Assembly (NCBI GenBank): GCA_016872535.1
Contig: VGZQ01000006.1
Location: forward strand, 1-58,310
From: Rhodospirillales bacterium
GTDB taxonomy: Bacteria > Pseudomonadota > Alphaproteobacteria > Rhodospirillales > 2-12-FULL-67-15
Reading direction: 5' to 3'
Length of the DNA stretch: 58,310 nucleotides
This document shows positions 25,802-34,834 of the stretch, piece after piece (position 1 is the first letter of the stretch; every line of letters starts with the position of its first letter). The position numbers and the translations under genes are program-made. Under the pieces are notes generated by a model. That model ran no database searches. It worked only from the letters and a program-made list of their open reading frames with translations, and was not told where the DNA came from.

Positions 25802-26083
25802 TCAAGCGTAAGGCGCCGCGTCGGTTTTTTCCCGGCGGGTGGCCGCGTAATCCTTGAGCGCTTGCTTAAGCTCCCGCACATGGGCACGGTCGCCACGTTT
25901 CTTGGCAGCCCAGATATCCTCCAGGATCATGAGCCTCAGCGTGTCCAGGCCGTGTTCGGCGCAGAACAGGCAGCGGCCCATCTCGGCGGCGGCGGTGAAG
26001 GGGATGTGCTCGTGTTCGGCGATCGCCAGGATTTCGGCTTCGGTCAGGCCGGAAAGGGCGACGCAATCCTCTATGGTCAGCAT
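25802..26083 (-). CDS. Small conserved-looking protein of unknown function
   Basis: A 93-residue acidic-to-neutral helical protein starting at ATG 26083 behind GAGGAGA. It begins MLTIEDCVALSGLTEAEI, which resembles a short helix-turn region, has one CLFC pair near residue 38 and a charged helix at the C-terminus. No signal peptide or membrane segment. It lies 55 bp upstream of the diiron protein gene on the same strand. I do not recognise the family. Confidence 0.6.
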   Translation of the reverse strand: MLTIEDCVALSGLTEAEILAIAEHEHIPFTAAAEMGRCLFCAEHGLDTLRLMILEDIWAAKKRGDRAHVRELKQALKDYAATRREKTDAAPYA

Positions 26084-26183
26084 GGCCCGTCTCCTCGCAA
26101 TGTTCGTATAGGTAAAATATAATCCATCTGCGCGATATGTGCCGGGCAGACGGACGAGAATGCGGATGACTCGCGGTTGCCGT

Positions 26184-27776
26184 TCAGTACCCGAGCGCCA
26201 TGCCGTCCTTGCGCGGGTCCGACGCTCCGGTCAGGCCGCCCGTTTGCCAATCGATCCAGATCGCTTGGCCGCCGCCGATCGCCCGGTCGGGGGTCATCGG
26301 CGTGTGGCCGAGGCGCTTTAAAGCCGCCACGATTTCCGGCGGCACGCCCGTTTCCACCTCCAGCGGTCCGGCGGGAGTGGGAAAGAGGCGCGGCAGATCG
26401 ATAGCCTGCTGCAGATCGAGGCCAAAATCCAGGAAGTTGGTCAGGAACCAAGCGTGACCCATGGCCTGATAATGGCCGCCCATGACCCCGAAGGGCATGA
26501 CAACACGGCTATCGCGCACCGCCATGCCGGGAATAATGGTGTGCATCGGCCGCTTGCCGGGCGCAATGCAGTTCGGATGCCCCGGCTTGACGACGAAGGC
26601 CGATCCGCGATTGTGCAACACAACGCCCGAGCGCGGTGCCATCAGGCCGGTCCCGAACGAACTGAACAGCGAATTGATGAAACTCGCCGCGTTACGGTTC
26701 TTGTCGACGACGCAGAGGTATACTGTGTCGGCGTGGGCGGGCAGCGGCAAGGGCGCGAGCGGCTCAATGCGGCCATCCCCGCGGATGCGGGCACGGGAAG
26801 ACTCGGCGCGGGTCGGTGACAGCAGCTTAGCCACGGGCACCTCGGCCTGGGCCGGATCAGCGAGGAACGCGTCGCGGTCGGCGTAAGCAAGGCGTGTCGC
26901 CTCGATCATGGCGTGCAGACGTTCGATCGACAGCGGATCACGATCCTTGAACCCGATCCCGGCGACGATGTTGAGCAACAGAAGCGCAATGATGCCCTGG
27001 CCGTTGGGCGGGCATTCGTAGATGTCCAGGCCGCGATAAGTGACTCTGATCGGCTTTACGTATTCGCCACAGGCAGCGGAGAAATCCACCATCGTGTGCG
27101 TCCCGCCGCGCCGGGTAAGGTGTTCGACGATATCCTCAGCGACGGGACCTTTGTAGAAGCCGTCGCGGCCTTCGCGCGCGATACGTTCGAGCGTCGCGGC
27201 GAGGTTCGGCTGACGGTGCAGCATGCCCGGCGCGGGCAGGCGGCCGTCCGGCATAAATACGCTTTCGGTCGAGGTATCGTTGCGGATGGTGGCTTGTGCG
27301 TAATGCCAATCGGTCCAGACCCGGTCGTGGACTGGATAGCCGTCGCGGGCATAGGCGATGGCAGGCTGGAGCAGTTCGCCTAAATCCTTGGTGCCGTGAT
27401 CGGCGATCAAGCGCGACCAGGCATCGACCGCACCGGGTATCGTAACCGCATGCGGTGATAGAGAATCGATGGCGCCGATGCCCTGCTTGGCGAAATACTC
27501 GATTGTCGCCCCGCTCGGCGCCCGGCCCGAACCGTTAAAGGCGACGATGTCGTCGGAGCCACCCCGACTGTAGAGCACGAAACAGTCGCCGCCGATGCCG
27601 GTCGATTGCGGCTCGACCACGCATTGCACCGCGCATGCGGCAACAGCCGCGTCCATCGCGTTGCCCCCCGCACGCAGAACATCGAGCGCGGTGAGGGTCG
27701 CCAGCGGATGCGATGTCGCCGCCATGCCGTGATTGGCATAGGCGCGGGAGCGGCCGGGAAGGTGAAAATTGCGCAT
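26184..27776 (-). CDS. ggt: Gamma-glutamyltransferase-family enzyme without signal peptide
   Basis: A 530-residue Ntn-hydrolase precursor. The self-cleavage Thr351 lies in ADTVYLCVVDKNRNAASFINS, followed by SFGTG; upstream VEPQSTGIGGDCFVLY and downstream GVMGGHYQAMGH match the family. Cleavage at Thr351 would give a large and a small subunit. Bacterial Ggt is normally periplasmic, yet this N-terminus (MRNFHLPGRSRAYANHG) has no signal sequence, so it may be a cytosolic acylase or gamma-glutamyl amide hydrolase. It follows the alpha/beta hydrolase gene by 48 bp and the Tct transporter before that, which suggests it processes an imported compound. Confidence 0.85.
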   Translation of the reverse strand: MRNFHLPGRSRAYANHGMAATSHPLATLTALDVLRAGGNAMDAAVAACAVQCVVEPQSTGIGGDCFVLYSRGGSDDIVAFNGSGRAPSGATIEYFAKQGIGAIDSLSPHAVTIPGAVDAWSRLIADHGTKDLGELLQPAIAYARDGYPVHDRVWTDWHYAQATIRNDTSTESVFMPDGRLPAPGMLHRQPNLAATLERIAREGRDGFYKGPVAEDIVEHLTRRGGTHTMVDFSAACGEYVKPIRVTYRGLDIYECPPNGQGIIALLLLNIVAGIGFKDRDPLSIERLHAMIEATRLAYADRDAFLADPAQAEVPVAKLLSPTRAESSRARIRGDGRIEPLAPLPLPAHADTVYLCVVDKNRNAASFINSLFSSFGTGLMAPRSGVVLHNRGSAFVVKPGHPNCIAPGKRPMHTIIPGMAVRDSRVVMPFGVMGGHYQAMGHAWFLTNFLDFGLDLQQAIDLPRLFPTPAGPLEVETGVPPEIVAALKRLGHTPMTPDRAIGGGQAIWIDWQTGGLTGASDPRKDGMALGY

Positions 27777-27824
27777 GAGTTTATAAACTAACGGTTGGAG
27801 AGCCGATTCGACAAGCCAGCGCCT

Positions 27825-28616
27825 TCAGGCATGGCGGGCAATAAACCCAAGGACATGACGGTTGAATTCCTTGGGCCGGGTCTTCGAGCAGGCATGGCCG
27901 CCGCCGTCGAGTCGCACGAATTCGGCACCGGGAACGCGGGCGGCGATATCCTCGGAAAAATAGACCGGAGTCATCAAGTCGTCGTGCGCGCATAGCACCA
28001 GGGTTGGCGTGCGGATCTTGCCCAAGTCCGCCGCCCGGTCGTGGGCGAGAATCGCATCGATGCGGCTGGCCATAACGGCGGGCTTCGATAACATTCGCTC
28101 GGCGATCGATTCTTCCTCGATCAAGCGGGCATCATTGGCGGCGATCCATGCGGGCGGGTAGAGGACGAGAGAGGTCATCTGGGCGTAAGCCTTGGCGCCC
28201 ATCTCGGCGAGCACCGCCTTGCGCAGCGACCACATCCGCCGCCGAAACGGATCGGAGTGATGCACGGTGGCGTAAAGGACGAGGCTTTGCAGCCGTTCGG
28301 GCCGGTCGAGGGCGAGCACTTGACCGATCGCGCCGCCGGTCGAGTGGCCGACGTAATGGACGCGCTCAATCTTGAGGGCGTCGAGCAGCGAAAGCGCATC
28401 GCCGGCCAACTCGTCGATCGAGGCGACCGGGATGTGGCTGGAGCGTCCCGAACCCCGCTGGTCGTAGATGATCACCGTGTGCGCCCGGGCGAACGGTTCG
28501 ACCTGCTCGCGCCAATAGGTACCCGCACCGCCGAGCCCGGCGACGAGTAGGACCGGCGGGCCCGAGCCGTGGATCTCGTAATAGGTCTCGATACCGTTGG
28601 CGGCGAGGGTAGGCAT
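27825..28616 (-). CDS. Alpha/beta hydrolase (RutD/PcaD-like)
   Basis: A 263-residue single-domain hydrolase. The nucleophile elbow GHSTGG puts Ser at 92; YDQRGSGRS near 51 is the conserved strand-4 loop; the acid is in CAHDDLMTP and the His in DGGGHACSKTRP. The pattern resembles RutD aminoacrylate hydrolase and 3-oxoadipate enol-lactonases. The ATG at 28616 abuts the tctA stop, so the gene is cotranscribed with the transporter and may act on the imported acid or its product. Exact substrate not determinable. Confidence 0.8.
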   Translation of the reverse strand: MPTLAANGIETYYEIHGSGPPVLLVAGLGGAGTYWREQVEPFARAHTVIIYDQRGSGRSSHIPVASIDELAGDALSLLDALKIERVHYVGHSTGGAIGQVLALDRPERLQSLVLYATVHHSDPFRRRMWSLRKAVLAEMGAKAYAQMTSLVLYPPAWIAANDARLIEEESIAERMLSKPAVMASRIDAILAHDRAADLGKIRTPTLVLCAHDDLMTPVYFSEDIAARVPGAEFVRLDGGGHACSKTRPKEFNRHVLGFIARHA

Positions 28617-28617
28617 A

Positions 28618-30294
28618 TTATTCGCGAAGGGTAACAGCGCTGGGTGCGGCGGGTAGCGCCCAGCCGCGGCGATGGTGTTGCCACAGCAGCCACAGGCCGA
28701 CCGCGACAAGACCGGCGCCGACCACGGCGCGGAATAAGTCGTTCATCATGAAGAATGGTACCGCTGCGAATAGCGCGAGCAGCGGCGTATAGCACAAGGT
28801 CCAACGCGTCCGCGCCCGTGCATTCTGATACCAGGGGAAAATCAGCGAAAAGCACGCAATGATCAGGAAGAACAGCGACCACGGCCGAGTGACGAACGGT
28901 AGCAAGCTATCCTCGGTTGCCAGCGCCCGCACCAGGTTGATTTCCGCCTGGTCACCGAGCACGACGCCAAGGATCATCGGAGTCAGGGGAAACTTGAACA
29001 CGTGCATCAGATAGCCGAGCACGCCGAATCCGAACAACACCCACACGTCCCACACGATGTTGTTGAGGGTAAAAACGCCGACCGCGCAGTAGAACAATAC
29101 TACGCCGACGAGATGATACATCGGCACCCGAGTCACCAGGGCAAAGATGCGGAGGCAACCGGCCTGCAGCACGACCATGACCACATGGGCGAGCAGATAG
29201 GAAATCATGATACCGTAGGCGAGCACCGGCTGGGTGCTGATGAACGTCGGGCTGGGCGCAACATTGTGCATGATCAGCGCGCCAAGTAGGATGGCGGTAA
29301 CCACGTCACCTGGAATACCGAGCGCGATGGTGGTCATGATATCGCCGCCGGCGGTGGCATTGTTGGACGCTTCCGAGGCGATAACTCCATCGGGTATGCC
29401 GGTTCCGAACTTCTCTGGGTAGGGCGAAGCCTTCTTGATTTGGTCATAAGCGAGAATGTTGGAGACCGAAGCGCCCGCCGCGGGCAACACGCCGACGAAC
29501 ACGCCGGTGAGGGCGGCATGGATCGTGACCCGCCATTTCCGAAGCACGATTTTAATGGCCTTTATGTGCTCAATAGCGACGCGGCCTCCGCCGCCGAGAG
29601 ACAGTGGCTGCCGCGCGGCGTCGGCGTCCCGTACGTCGCGTAACAATTGACTGAAGGCGAATAGGCCGACGAGAACAGCGAGGAACGGAAAGCCTTTGCC
29701 CAAGGCGTCAACGCCGAAGGTAAAGCGGGCAATGCCCGCCGTTTGGTCTTGGCCGACGCAGGTTACGAGCAGCCCGACCATGCCGGAGATCAGGCCCTTG
29801 ACCATGTCTTCGCCGGCGAGACTGGTGGTGATGGTGAGCGCGAAGATCATCAAGGCGAATAAATCCCACGGCCCGAATTCCAGGCCGATCGCCGCCAGCA
29901 CCGGCGCCACGGTCATCAACAGCGAGGCGCTGATCACTCCGCCGAAGAACGACGCCCACACACCGATGCCGAGCGCGAGCCCGGGCTCGCCCTTCTTGGC
30001 CATCGGATGGCCGTCGAAGGTGGTGGCGATCGAAGACGGCGTGCCCGGGATTCCGGTCAGAATTCCGGCAATCAAGCCACCCGACAGGCCGCCGACGAAA
30101 ACCCCGATCATGGTCGCAAGCCCTTGAATCGGGGGCATGCCGAAGGTGAAGGGCAGGGTCAGGATCACCGCCATGGTGATGGTGAAGCCGGGGATCGCGC
30201 CCGCGATCAGCCCGGCGAACACGCCGAGCGCGAGCAAGACGAACGTACCCGGGGCGAGCAGGGCGGCGAGGGCGGTGAATGCGTGTTCGAGCAT
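28618..30294 (-). CDS. tctA: Tripartite tricarboxylate transporter large permease TctA
   Basis: A 558-residue inner-membrane protein with about twelve membrane segments, the channel of a Tct-type uptake system. Family motifs are GLIAGAIPGFTITMAVILTL near 25, GGLIAGILTGIPGTPSSIAT near 75, VGVLPAAGASVSNILAYDQ near 270 and GIPDGVIASEASNNATAGGD near 300. ATG 30294 follows tctB by 14 bp; a longer open frame upstream is an overlap with tctB and tctC. Its C-terminal 50 residues include two extra membrane segments, slightly longer than the common 500-residue form. Confidence 0.92.
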   Translation of the reverse strand: MLEHAFTALAALLAPGTFVLLALGVFAGLIAGAIPGFTITMAVILTLPFTFGMPPIQGLATMIGVFVGGLSGGLIAGILTGIPGTPSSIATTFDGHPMAKKGEPGLALGIGVWASFFGGVISASLLMTVAPVLAAIGLEFGPWDLFALMIFALTITTSLAGEDMVKGLISGMVGLLVTCVGQDQTAGIARFTFGVDALGKGFPFLAVLVGLFAFSQLLRDVRDADAARQPLSLGGGGRVAIEHIKAIKIVLRKWRVTIHAALTGVFVGVLPAAGASVSNILAYDQIKKASPYPEKFGTGIPDGVIASEASNNATAGGDIMTTIALGIPGDVVTAILLGALIMHNVAPSPTFISTQPVLAYGIMISYLLAHVVMVVLQAGCLRIFALVTRVPMYHLVGVVLFYCAVGVFTLNNIVWDVWVLFGFGVLGYLMHVFKFPLTPMILGVVLGDQAEINLVRALATEDSLLPFVTRPWSLFFLIIACFSLIFPWYQNARARTRWTLCYTPLLALFAAVPFFMMNDLFRAVVGAGLVAVGLWLLWQHHRRGWALPAAPSAVTLRE

Positions 30295-30308
30295 CGGCTG
30301 CGGTCGAT

Positions 30309-30791
30309 CTAGATGTTGAGGATGCCGCCCGGTAAAATGACGCGGAGCGCGAAGGTAAACACCACCCACATGCCGCCGACGAATATCAACGTCACCGCGA
30401 GGTTGATGGCCTGCGTCTTCCAGCCATGCCAGCCGCCGAGCATCAGGAACGAGACGTAAACGAACAGCAGGCCCCCGATCAGCATGCCGAAGATCGGCAA
30501 GGTGGCGAGAAACAACGCGAACAAAACAAAGCAAACAATGACGTTGCGGTAGGTCTTGAACCAAACCCCCCGATCGAATGATCGGCGTGACCCTTGTCCG
30601 GCGCGCGCGAGCGATTGGACCAGGTAGACCAGGGCCAGGATGGCAAACGTGCCGACCACCGCGCGCGGCCAGGTGCGGATGCTGAAATTGAACAGCGGCG
30701 GCGATTGGAATGTATAGGTGGCGGCGAACAGGACGCCGGCCAGGATCAGGAACAACACAGCGATGACGACGTCGGCGGTGATGCGACGCAT
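30309..30791 (-). CDS. tctB: Tripartite tricarboxylate transporter small subunit TctB
   Basis: A 160-residue membrane protein with four predicted helices (about 5-25, 38-58, 85-105 and 115-150), the usual plan of TctB. I use ATG 30791 (MRRITADVVIAVLF); the ATG at 30818 would fall in the T tract of the terminator-like hairpin between tctC and tctB, so it is unlikely. The C-terminus (FTFALRVILPGGILNI) resembles the common LPxG ending of these proteins. Confidence 0.85.
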   Translation of the reverse strand: MRRITADVVIAVLFLILAGVLFAATYTFQSPPLFNFSIRTWPRAVVGTFAILALVYLVQSLARAGQGSRRSFDRGVWFKTYRNVIVCFVLFALFLATLPIFGMLIGGLLFVYVSFLMLGGWHGWKTQAINLAVTLIFVGGMWVVFTFALRVILPGGILNI

Positions 30792-30816
30792 GGCGATACG
30801 GACTTTCCGGCGCAGC

Positions 30817-30856
30817 AAAAAAGGAGCCGCCCGTCGAGCGGGTCTCGAACGGGCGG
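30817..30856 (-). terminator. Terminator or attenuator between tctC and tctB
   Basis: On the minus strand a hairpin of arms CCGCCCG-TTCGAG and CTCGA-CGGGCGG (12 pairs, one bulge, 5-nt loop) is followed within four bases by six T residues. It starts about 14 bp after the tctC stop, and tctB begins 26 bp beyond it. Partial read-through would leave binding-protein mRNA in excess over permease mRNA. Confidence 0.7.
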
Positions 30857-30869
30857 TTTGACCGATGGA

Positions 30870-31847
30870 TTACTTCTTTTTGTACAGGCCGATCTTGATT
30901 GCCAGCTTTTCGGACTTCTCGTATTCGCTCTTGAGGAACGCGGCGTAGTCCTTGGCGCCCTTGAATTGGATCCACGTGCTGTGGGTATCCATGACTTCCT
31001 TGACCTTGGGCGCCTGCATGGCGCGACGGAACAGGTCTTCATAGTAGGTGACCAGTTCGGCCGACGCGCCCTTGGGCATGACCACGCCGCGGGACAAACC
31101 GTACACCACGTCCAGCCCGTATTCGCGCATGGTCTTCAGGTCGGGCATGAGCGGATCGCGTTTCTCGGTGGCGATGGCGAGCGCCTTCATCTGGTTGTTC
31201 TTGACGTATTCCTTGGCGGTCAGGATGTTCGATTCACCAACATCGATGTTATTGGCGAGCAGCGCGGTGTTGCGCTCGCGGGTGCCTTCATAGGGCACGT
31301 ACTTGAAGCTGATCTTGGCGGCATCCTCGATCATCAACTGGAGGAATTGGCTGGTTGAGCCGGTGGTGACACCGGCCTTGATCTGGCCCGGGTTCTTTTT
31401 GGCGTAGTCAATCAAGCCGGCCATGTCGTTGTAGGGGGTCTTGGTTCCGGCCGCGAGCATCGACGGCGTGTAGGTGAGCAGCGCCACCGGCTGGAACGCA
31501 TCCCACGTAAAATCGACGCCGCCCGCGAGATAAGTGGTGATCTGGCTGTCATGCATGGCGAGCAGGGTGCAACCGTCCGGCTTTGCATCGCGCACCTCGC
31601 GCGCCCCCTTGTTGCCGCTTTGGCCGCCGATGTTGACCACTTGCAACTGGGCCTTGGGGTTGAGCGCGTTGAGCGCATCCACCACCGGACGGAAGATCAG
31701 ATCGGTGTCGCCGCCCGCGTTCCATGGCACGATCATGCGGACGGCGCGGCAGGGCAGATCGACGGCGGCGAAACTGGGCGACGGGGCGACGGCGGCGAGC
31801 GCGCCGATAGCGACGCAGGCGATTGTCCAACGATGCGAGCGAATCAT
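30870..31847 (-). CDS. tctC: Tripartite tricarboxylate transporter binding protein (Bug/TctC)
   Basis: A 325-residue periplasmic binding protein of the Bug family. It has a Sec signal peptide (basic MIRSHRW, hydrophobic stretch, cleavage after SPSFA near 28), then VRMIVPWNAGGDTDLIFR, the first ligand-binding loop; the second loop, KAGVTTGSTSQFLQLMIE, follows near 160. SLSRGVVMPKGASAE near 250 is the usual C-terminal motif. It heads the tct gene group on the minus strand. The ligand is probably a carboxylic acid; no residue set allows it to be named. Confidence 0.9.
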   Translation of the reverse strand: MIRSHRWTIACVAIGALAAVAPSPSFAAVDLPCRAVRMIVPWNAGGDTDLIFRPVVDALNALNPKAQLQVVNIGGQSGNKGAREVRDAKPDGCTLLAMHDSQITTYLAGGVDFTWDAFQPVALLTYTPSMLAAGTKTPYNDMAGLIDYAKKNPGQIKAGVTTGSTSQFLQLMIEDAAKISFKYVPYEGTRERNTALLANNIDVGESNILTAKEYVKNNQMKALAIATEKRDPLMPDLKTMREYGLDVVYGLSRGVVMPKGASAELVTYYEDLFRRAMQAPKVKEVMDTHSTWIQFKGAKDYAAFLKSEYEKSEKLAIKIGLYKKK

Positions 31848-31944
31848 GGCTTATCTCCTCCCATATTACGTTTCTCTTTATTAGTTATTGACCCGGGCAC
31901 GCGGCCTCGGAGAAGGAAGATTGGATACAAACGACCGAGGTTAG

Positions 31945-32790
31945 TCAAGGAGCGGACGGCGAACCAGGAGAGGGCGGTTCATGGTCGGGCGCGCGGGTCT
32001 CTGCCGAGGTTCCCTGCAACTCGGCGGCCATACGCTCGAGCCGTCGGTACGACATGACTCCGAACGGCAGCGCGACGATGTACGCGACGCCGATCAGCGC
32101 GAGCGTTTCCCAAGGCTGAGTGACGATGCCGGCGGCGAACAGCCCAATCGCCAGCATTACCGGTAGAATCCACAGCTGCGGCACCTTGAATTTCTTGAGC
32201 GAGTAGGTGGGAATGCGGCTGATCATCAGCCCGGCGACGACGACCAGGACGGGTGCGGTCAACCACGGGCTGCGGAACAGCTCGGTTTCCATCACGAAAC
32301 TGAAAATCAAGGGCAGGACGGCGAGGCCGGCGCCGGCAGGCGAGGGCACGCCGCTGAAGAAGTTGAATGCCCAAGGCGGCAGGATCGGCTCGTCGAGGGC
32401 GACGTTGAAGCGCGCCAATCGCAACGCCGCGCACATGGCATACAGCAATGCGGGCAGCCAGCCGAGCGCCCCGAGCGACTGCAGGGACCAGAGATAGACG
32501 ACGATTCCGGGTGCCGCGCCGAAGCAAAGAAAGTCCGACAAGCTGTCGAGCTCGGCGCCGAACCGGCTGGAGCCCTTGAGTAGCCGGGCGATGCGCCCGT
32601 CAAGCCCGTCAAGTACGGCGGCGATGCATATGGCGGCGACGGCGGCCTGCCAGCGGCCCTGGATCGCAAACGGGATCGCGGTCATGCCCGCGCACAGCGC
32701 GAACAGGGTCAGCATGTTCGGAATCATCCGGTTGATAGATAATCCCTTGAACCGCTGGCGCGGTGGGCGGCGGCGGAAGAGCGCGCGCAT
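31945..32790 (-). CDS. pssA: CDP-diacylglycerol-serine O-phosphatidyltransferase
   Basis: Integral membrane enzyme of 281 residues that makes phosphatidylserine from CDP-diacylglycerol and serine. The CDP-alcohol phosphotransferase motif is complete: D64-G65-x2-A68-R69-x8-G78-x3-D82-x3-D86 (DGRIARLLKGSSRFGAELDS begins it). About seven membrane helices follow. It starts one base after the psd stop, so the two phosphatidylethanolamine pathway genes are coupled. The C-terminal tail after residue 255 is polar and proline-rich. Confidence 0.93.
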   Translation of the reverse strand: MRALFRRRPPRQRFKGLSINRMIPNMLTLFALCAGMTAIPFAIQGRWQAAVAAICIAAVLDGLDGRIARLLKGSSRFGAELDSLSDFLCFGAAPGIVVYLWSLQSLGALGWLPALLYAMCAALRLARFNVALDEPILPPWAFNFFSGVPSPAGAGLAVLPLIFSFVMETELFRSPWLTAPVLVVVAGLMISRIPTYSLKKFKVPQLWILPVMLAIGLFAAGIVTQPWETLALIGVAYIVALPFGVMSYRRLERMAAELQGTSAETRAPDHEPPSPGSPSAP

Positions 32791-32791
32791 G

Positions 32792-33478
32792 TCAGCTCAA
32801 CCGTCCATCGCGCCGGGGCTCGCTCGACGCGGTGTCGGCAAGCACGGTTTCGCCGGCGATCGCGGTCTGGCCCTCGGCGACCAGGGGCTCGACCCCTTCC
32901 GGCAGGTAGACATCGAGACGGCTTCCGAATCGGATCATGCCATAGCGTTGGCCGGCGGCCAGGGTTTGGCCTTCGGCGGTTTCGCACAGGATGCGGCGGG
33001 CGATGAGCCCCGCGATCTGAACGCAGGCGAGATCGCGACCGTCGCCGAGGACGAGGCGAATCGCGAGCCGCTCGTTATCCTCGCTCGCCTTGTCGAGGGA
33101 GGCATCGATGAATTTCCCCGCCCGGTAGACGAGGCGGGCGACAGTGCCGCTGGCGGGCGATCGGTTGACGTGAACGTTGAGCGCGTTCATGAACACGGCG
33201 ACCCGCCAGCGGGGCTCCGTCCCCATCTCCAGCTCGGCGGGCGGCGGGACCCGATCGATGAGGCGGACGACCCCGTCGGCGGGACTGACGATCAGGCCGT
33301 CGCGGGTCGGCGTCACCCGTTCGGGATCGCGGAAGAACCACGCACACCAGAGGGTGAGAACGGCTCCGAACCAGCCCAACGGCGCGGCGATAGCGGCGAG
33401 CACGGCCGTCGCGATCGCGAACGCGCCGATGAACGGCAAACCGGCGCGGTGAATCGGCGGAATCAGAGTATAGCGCAT
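32792..33478 (-). CDS. psd: Phosphatidylserine decarboxylase (short form)
   Basis: A 228-residue pyruvoyl enzyme that decarboxylates phosphatidylserine to phosphatidylethanolamine. Two N-terminal membrane helices span about 12-50. VSPADGVV near 65, [16 protein letters not shown] near 96 and the self-cleavage site Gly185-Ser186 in RFGSRLD match the short bacterial form; cleavage turns Ser186 into the pyruvoyl group. It precedes pssA in the transcript. Confidence 0.93.
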   Translation of the reverse strand: MRYTLIPPIHRAGLPFIGAFAIATAVLAAIAAPLGWFGAVLTLWCAWFFRDPERVTPTRDGLIVSPADGVVRLIDRVPPPAELEMGTEPRWRVAVFMNALNVHVNRSPASGTVARLVYRAGKFIDASLDKASEDNERLAIRLVLGDGRDLACVQIAGLIARRILCETAEGQTLAAGQRYGMIRFGSRLDVYLPEGVEPLVAEGQTAIAGETVLADTASSEPRRDGRLS

Positions 33479-33590
33479 GCGGTCGGGGCCCAGGGTTGCC
33501 AGCGGGTTGTTGGCCGGACGGTTGGACAGGCGGGCCCAGAATAAACGGTTCGCGGGGGAACGGAAACGCCGTTGCTATTAACGGTTAATC

Positions 33591-33625
33591 GCGGGCGGCG
33601 CAGGAATGCACCCCGCGCCGCCCGC
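33591..33625. repeat. Perfect 11-bp GC-rich inverted repeat after the GST gene
   Basis: Arms GCGGGCGGCGC (33591-33601) and GCGCCGCCCGC (33615-33625) around a 13-nt loop, four bases past the GST stop. Neither strand has a T tract after it, so it may stabilise the 3' end of the mRNA rather than end it by itself. Confidence 0.55.
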
Positions 33626-33629
33626 AATG

Positions 33630-34235
33630 TCAGTTCAAGCCCTCGGCCTTCATCGCTTCCTGGACCTTGGGTCGCCCAGCGATGCGGTCCATGTACGTCT
33701 TCAGGTTGTGCCAAGGCGTCAGGTCGATCTTCATGTATTTCGACCAACCGACCACGGTGAATGCGTAGGCGTCGGCGACGGTAAAGCGCTCGCCCATTAT
33801 ATACGGCCTGCCGGCGAGGTGACGGTCGAGATAGCCAAAGCGATTGGCGAGGTTGTCCCGCGTAATCGTCTTATAGGCATCCGGCGTATTCGGCTTGAAC
33901 AGCGGCGTGAAACCCTTGTGCAGTTCCGAGGTGATGTAATTGAGCCATTCCTGGAGGCGGTAGCGATCGAGGGTGCCGTTGGCGGGCGCCAAGCCCGATG
34001 CCGGATTCCGGTCGGCGAGGTACTGCACGATGGCCGGACCCTCGGTCAGGATCGCGCCGTCGTCGAGTTGCAACACTGGCACTTGGCCCTTCGGGTTAAC
34101 GGCGGAGAAGTCGTCACCGCGCTTGGTTTTTTTCGTAGCGAGATCGACCTGCTCCAATGCGAACGGCAAGCCCACCTCGCGCAGCACGATATGCGGGGAG
34201 AGCGAGCAGGCGCCGGGGGAAAAGTAGAGTTTCAT
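33630..34235 (-). CDS. gst: Beta-class glutathione S-transferase
   Basis: A 201-residue transferase. MKLYFSPGACSLSPHIVLRE puts Cys at position 10, the catalytic Cys of bacterial beta-class GSTs. NPKGQVPVLQLDDG near 50 is the cis-Pro loop and LTEGPAIVQYLADR near 63 holds the glutathione gamma-glutamyl contacts. It lies 51 bp after doxX on the same strand and so is likely under the same HxlR control, as an electrophile-defence pair. Confidence 0.92.
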   Translation of the reverse strand: MKLYFSPGACSLSPHIVLREVGLPFALEQVDLATKKTKRGDDFSAVNPKGQVPVLQLDDGAILTEGPAIVQYLADRNPASGLAPANGTLDRYRLQEWLNYITSELHKGFTPLFKPNTPDAYKTITRDNLANRFGYLDRHLAGRPYIMGERFTVADAYAFTVVGWSKYMKIDLTPWHNLKTYMDRIAGRPKVQEAMKAEGLN

Positions 34236-34286
34236 AAGGGTATTCTCCTAGGAGGGAAGAGTGGGTGGTTGTCGAGGGGATGGGGC

Positions 34287-34712
34287 TCACGCTGTTCGCG
34301 GCAACGAGCGAGCGAAAGACGGCGTGAGCTTGATGGCAAAGGCGCCGTCGCCGACGAGTGCTTGCACCAACGCCGCGATGGTCAGAAACAGCGGATATTC
34401 CCAGCCCCCGTTGGGGCTCGTGAACAGCCAACCGTTGCCGAGATGTGCCCAAGTAGCCCCGAGCAAGATCGGCACCAGCGCCAGCGCCACGGCGCGGGCA
34501 TAGACGCCGGCGATCAGCAGGATGCCGCCCGCAAGTTCGGCCGCGAACACGGCGTAGCCGAGCCAGCCCGGCAATCCGATCGACGCGAAGAACTTCGCGG
34601 TAACGGGGAGCGTAAAGACGAACAGCTTGAGCAAGGCGTGGGCGATGAACATGGTGCCCAAAGCCAGTCTCAGCAGCAGGGCCCCGTAGGGTGCGGTCGC
34701 GGTATCAGTCAT
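34287..34712 (-). CDS. DoxX-family membrane protein
   Basis: A 141-residue protein with four membrane helices (about 10-30, 50-72, 75-95 and 105-125). LLLRLALGTMFIAHALLK and GYAVFAAELAGGILLIAGVY are DoxX motifs. The ATG at 34712 follows AGGAGA at good spacing. DoxX proteins are linked to membrane thiol redox balance. It is divergent from hxlR over a 122-bp AT-rich gap and is followed by the beta-class GST gene. Confidence 0.85.
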   Translation of the reverse strand: MTDTATAPYGALLLRLALGTMFIAHALLKLFVFTLPVTAKFFASIGLPGWLGYAVFAAELAGGILLIAGVYARAVALALVPILLGATWAHLGNGWLFTSPNGGWEYPLFLTIAALVQALVGDGAFAIKLTPSFARSLPRTA

Positions 34713-34834
34713 GGCGTTTCTCCTGTTTAAGTTTAAAAAAGTAACTTGTATAATATTTTTATCTTGATATATTTTGTAAAGTAGATACTTTATAGTAACT
34801 ATGTGAGCCGTCCGTAACCTCACGGAGTCCGCCA
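34713..34834. promoter_or_regulatory. Divergent doxX/hxlR control region with inverted repeat
   Basis: A very AT-rich 122-bp gap in an otherwise GC-rich region. AAAGTA-GA-TACTTT at 34778-34791 is an inverted repeat with a two-base centre, and AGTAACT occurs twice, near 34740 and near 34794. The symmetry and the position between a HxlR regulator and its likely target suggest an operator. Exact -10 and -35 boxes are ambiguous in such AT-rich DNA. Confidence 0.5.

Noticed and set aside
33591-33625. Intrinsic terminator after the GST gene
   Set aside because: Strong stem but no T tract on either strand; listed as a repeat only.
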